NCBI RefSeq assembly: GCF_050436995.1
Contig: NC_134776.1
Span: 19,881,001-19,945,000 of the forward strand
Direction: 5' to 3'
DNA: 64,000 nucleotides
Source of the DNA: Anticarsia gemmatalis
Lineage: Eukaryota > Arthropoda > Insecta > Lepidoptera > Erebidae
Positions within the stretch are counted from its first letter, which is position 1. The number at the start of each line of letters is the position of its first letter. Position numbers and translations under genes: made by a program. The notes beneath the pieces were generated by a model. It was not told the DNA's origin. It worked only from the letters and a program-made list of their open reading frames with translations, and searched no databases. This document shows positions 60,461 through 64,000 of the stretch, in pieces.

Positions 60461-62008
60461 ATCAAGCCGTCGGCGGCTTCGCCCGCGTGGAATTAAATAT
60501 TCTTCTTTTCACAATATTGTTTATTGTTGCTCCACTCTTATTAGTCTTAGCGTGATGATATATAACTTGTAACTTTCGTGAGTAAGTGGACAATTACATA
60601 TTGAAAGATTTTTTCTATCTTAACCAGTAGTTTTTTAAGTAACAAATTGTTCAGATTTATATTTCTGGCTTATACAAGAAACATCGTAGCCAAAATATGA
60701 ATATAAAGACAATATTTCAATTCAATTTATTTTTTGTTAGCTAATATATCAATTTAATCATTTCTATTTGTAAACAATAAATGCAAAGTCACTGTAAAAC
60801 AACAGTATTTATTTATTTATTTACAACTTACAACTATCATTAAAAGGTAAACCCAATTCGATAGTGCGCTTAATCTTAATCTTACTAAAAACAAAAAATA
60901 AAATAATAAACACAAAAGCAAAAACACAAATACTTATACATTTAACTTATAATCTACTTACATACTAACAAGTGACCAAAATATGACAATGTATGGTTTT
61001 ATTTTATTTTTATTAAATAAGTAGGTTTAGTAATATACTGCAGATCAGCTAATAAGTTAATGTAAATAAATAAATATTATTGGACAGGACACAGGATCGT
61101 GCAGGACACACCACACACAGACATTTGATTCCAAACTAAGCAGAGCTTGTACTATGGTAACCAAATAACTAATAAACATACTTATAAATATACTTCTAAA
61201 TATATACTTAAACAAATACATAACAATAATCTAAAATACTATAATATACATAAATATAATAATATAATTTCAATCTTAAGTACTGATCAAATCTACAATT
61301 TAAGACAAAGTCAAATATGCTTTCATAAACTTTAACAAGTATTTGAAATGGTAAAAATATATTGAGAAGAAAGGAAAAAGCACAGAATATTAATACATAA
61401 TAAAAATAATATAATGAGAAATCTAAAGAAAACTAATATGTTCACATGTACCACCAAACTGTAAATACATTATTTTGATATAGTCTTAGTGGAAGCAGCA
61501 CAGTCCCAAGACTCGTTATCATACAAATAATCTAATAAAATAATAATGTATAAAAAATAGAAATATTGATACATACACACATGCATACATACATAATATC
61601 ACGCATTTTTTCTCACAGGGGTAGGCAGAGACCAAAGTACGCCATTTGGTACGAACCTTACAAACTTCCCTTGCCTCATTCACATCCATACATCTTGTCA
61701 TACAGGACAGTACTGGGTATAATTTAAATAAATAAATTTAATTTAGACAAATCACAATGATCATCTTATACCAAGCTAAACAGAGCTTGTATAGTTACCA
61801 ATTAACTTACAAACATATAAATGATTTTGATTTTCTGTTCTTTTGTTTTTTTTATACGTAAATTTGGTGTATTTCTTTTATTGTTAGTCATTGTAAGACA
61901 CATTAAAATTTGTACTTAATTCACGTTAATAAATAAATTTTCTTTGAAGTATTTCTTTAATTAAAGTATCATGAGAACTGAATAATAACCGTGTATTCTT
62001 ATTTTCAG
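60461..62008. other. AT-rich stretch before the right-hand gene
   Basis: It holds a Helitron-like remnant (about 60475-60660, starting GCCGTCGGCGGCTTCGCCCG) and tRNA-SINE 3' pieces at 61065-61200 and 61740-61820. I see no gene; short frames here lack any pattern. Confidence 0.5.
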
Positions 62009-62102
62009 ACTGGATCATCATAGTCAGTTGTTCGGAATATAAACAGGAGTCCTACTGTGTGGACTATTCGTAATTCATAGAACAAACTTAAAAGACATCA
62101 CC

Positions 62103-63518
62103 ATGGTTCAATGTACTTTATTCATGAAAGAGTTCAACGGCCAGGGCAATAATTTCGGTCGTTATATGACCGCTTTTGGTAAATATATAAATGTCTTACT
62201 TCTCACAACCTGAACCACATATTTCTACAGCTTAAGACCACTTACCCTCGGTTAAATTATGAATCTAGAACATCAGTGACCCGCAGTCTTATGTAGCTAA
62301 CGGTGGTCTATTTCATATTGGTATATTAATTTGTGTAATCTAGATTTAGCGCATGCTAGGGTTTCACTAACTCCCGGTTTCTGAGTACATTTCACGGTAG
62401 TTTATATATTCAATAGCGTTTTTTTACATGAGTTAAAACGCTATTGAATAGATAAACTATCTTTAAATATACTTTAGAAACCGGGAGTTAGTGGAGTCCT
62501 AGCATGCGCTAAATCTAGATTACACAAATTAATATACCAATATGAAATAGACCACCGTTAGCTACATAAGACTGCGGGTCACTGATGTTCTAGATTCTTG
62601 ATTTTGTATACCTTAATTCCAAAAACTTTGCACACAAGGCTTTTTCAAAGTACTTGGACTATTCTGATTTAATAATACTAAATAATAAATTTAACCTTTT
62701 AATGTCCCACTGCTGGGCAAGAGTCTCCTTCCGGAATGAGGGAGGGGTCTGGCCTTGAGTCCACCACGCTGGCCAAGTGCAGGTTGCAAACTTTGCATAC
62801 CTTCAAGAACTATCAGGCACGCAAGGTTGTATCACGGTGTTTTCCTTCACCGTTGTAACAAGTGATATATAATATTATTATATTTCTAATACACACATAA
62901 CTTTGAAAAGTCATTGGTGTTTTGCCTCGGGTACAAACCTTCGACCACTTGCGTGGGAGGCGCAACTTAAGTCTTTCGGTTAACACTGCTCTATAGAGAC
63001 TGGAAGCGCTGATACAAAAGTTATGCCACCGTGAAGCTTGCTGCTTATATAACGTAACGGTATCATCACTATAATCTAAGGGAGAAAATAATGTACAGCA
63101 TAGTGGCTTTCAACGGTGGTCTACTGAGATATGTGATAACCCACCTGGAGGGCTATAGTGTGTCTCAGTTGACAACTACTTTCTACCAACAGTGCAGTAC
63201 AATGTTTTCATTCTTAAAATCATGGCATGGGTCGTTGGCCGCTATTAAATTGACGTGCGCTAGTTGTCAACCGAGATACATAGTACGCATGCTGAAAGCC
63301 CTAAAACCGGTATTAATTATAAATCTTATTTTCAGCATTATTAACGTCCTTCGTGCTTATGGGCCTCGTTTTTATGGCCTACTGCATTGTAAGAAAAATG
63401 CGGAACGTTGCCGGGATGGTTCTCATGGCTTATGTCGCCAGCACTATGGCAACATTCGGCTTGAAAGCGATCCAATTACTGATCGAGATACCCAATGACC
63501 TGGCTGTTCGAGTGATGA
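62103..63518 (+). CDS. Membrane protein, Methuselah-like 7TM start (partial)
   Basis: Coding exons are 62103-62178 (ATG in a good context, CACCATGG, after acceptor ATTTTCAG at 62008 and an in-frame upstream stop) and 63336-63518 (acceptor TTATTTTCAG, donor ATGA|GTAAGT). They join in phase to 86 codons and continue beyond the window. After a short polar N-terminus come a hydrophobic helix (about residues 26-44, LLTSFVLMGLVFMAYCIV), the basic loop RKMRNVAG, and a second helix (MVLMAYVASTMATFGL). The pattern K-x-R-N-x-x-G-x-x-L-x-x-Y-V matches the TM1-TM2 region of insect Methuselah-type receptors. That family normally has a large ectodomain before TM1, absent here, so the protein may be a shortened relative or an unrelated four-helix protein. 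The function is not settled. Confidence 0.5.
62261..62597. repeat. 337 bp palindrome with hairpin MITE core
   Basis: The arms 62261-62360 and 62498-62597 are exact reverse complements over about 100 bases. The centre is a family C hairpin (about 62369-62488) whose own arms extend the pairing with a few mismatches. It lies in the first coding intron of the right-hand gene. Confidence 0.92.
62700..62990 (+). repeat. Dispersed repeat, CCCACTGCTGGGCAAG type
   Basis: The longest copy of the family in the window, with GAGTCCACCACGCTGGCCAA, GCAAGGTTGTATCACGGTG and CTTGCGTGGGAGG. Confidence 0.6.
63035..63295. mobile_element. Two overlapping family B MITE remnants
   Basis: The block ATAATGTACAGCATAGTGGC is followed by GAGATATGTGATAACCC. 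A second set (GAGGGCTATAGTGTGTCTCA ... TCAACCGAGATACAT) begins directly after. They lie just upstream of the acceptor of coding exon 2. Confidence 0.55.
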
Positions 63519-63644
63519 GTAAGTTCAAACAATTATAACCATACATATATTACATAAAATTATACATTATTAATTTAATCACACCTCACAGTTTTGCTTC
63601 AATCACACCCATGCTTCTTTACGATTTTTAATCATCCCGATCAG

Positions 63645-63826
63645 TAGCTCGATTCTCTACTACTATCGACTACCGACAACCGAACTGTCATCGAGAAATT
63701 TTGTATGAAAATTTGATCAGCGCCTCTGACGGGTGTTGTAGGAAACATTCTGGCAGTACAATCTAAATGTCAAATGTCGATAGCTAGCCGGTTGTCGGTA
63801 GTCGATAGTGGTAGAGAATCGAGGTA
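63645..63826. mobile_element. MITE family A in the right-hand gene
   Basis: Ends TAGCTCGATTCTCTAC and GTAGAGAATCGAGGTA. The flanks are CAG (63642-63644) and CTG (63827-63829), a CWG target. Confidence 0.8.
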
Positions 63827-64000
63827 CTGTAGTTCTAGCACGAAAACACAATATAAATAACATATAGTGAATTTAGATAAAATACTTTAACCTAAATTGA
63901 CACTATGACTACTGTTGAGCTACTCAAGTCACTGAACAAATCAATCTTTCGGCATTTCCGAATAATTCTGAAGTATGCATATTATTTCATCGAAACATTT

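Noticed and set aside
63091..63498. 135-codon plus-strand frame
   Set aside because: It joins MITE family B sequence to the coding exon in the wrong phase. The in-phase exon starts at the acceptor at 63335.

Overview
This looks like nuclear DNA of a lepidopteran (moth or butterfly). It has a multi-exon animal gene with GT-AG introns on the minus strand. The rest is dense with insect-type repeats: Helitrons of the 5'-TC...CTAG-3' type, short inverted-repeat transposons, tRNA-derived and 5S-rRNA-derived SINEs, and a non-LTR retrotransposon tail. There is no sign of bacterial or organellar organisation.

Layout. Positions 1-13545 (copy A) and 17263-30022 (copy B) are two direct copies of one block, separated by a 3.7 kb spacer. 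Each copy holds, in order: a small three-exon gene for a basic protein I do not recognise; a 4.7-5.1 kb higher-order tandem array with an inverted last unit; a decayed fringe of the array; several short transposons; and the 3' end of a fatty acyl-CoA reductase (FAR) gene. In copy B the block runs on into the complete FAR gene. In copy A it stops inside the last FAR exon and leaves a frameshifted fragment.

The FAR gene (29703-44768, minus) is the best-supported gene. Ten coding exons join in phase to 529 codons plus stop, with the Rossmann GxxGxxG, the YxxxK active site and a hydrophobic C-terminal tail. Its introns are packed with Helitrons, MITEs and 5S-derived SINEs.

44.8-57 kb is repeat-rich intergenic DNA, or a 5' UTR intron of FAR. 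58.2-60.5 kb is a degenerate tandem repeat of about 330 bp carrying inserted hairpin elements. At the right edge a plus-strand gene begins (coding from 62103). Its two visible exons encode a membrane protein resembling the first two transmembrane helices of Methuselah-like receptors, and it runs off the window. A 337 bp palindrome sits in its first coding intron.

I see no operon-like or defence-like system. The unusual content is: the block duplication that broke a FAR copy; the uncharacterised duplicated gene; the higher-order array; a local tandem duplication that gives filled/empty site pairs for a Helitron and a CTG-target MITE; and Helitron ends lying a few bases from FAR splice donors. 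All calls come from reading the sequence. No database search was run, and repeat boundaries are approximate unless a target duplication is stated.
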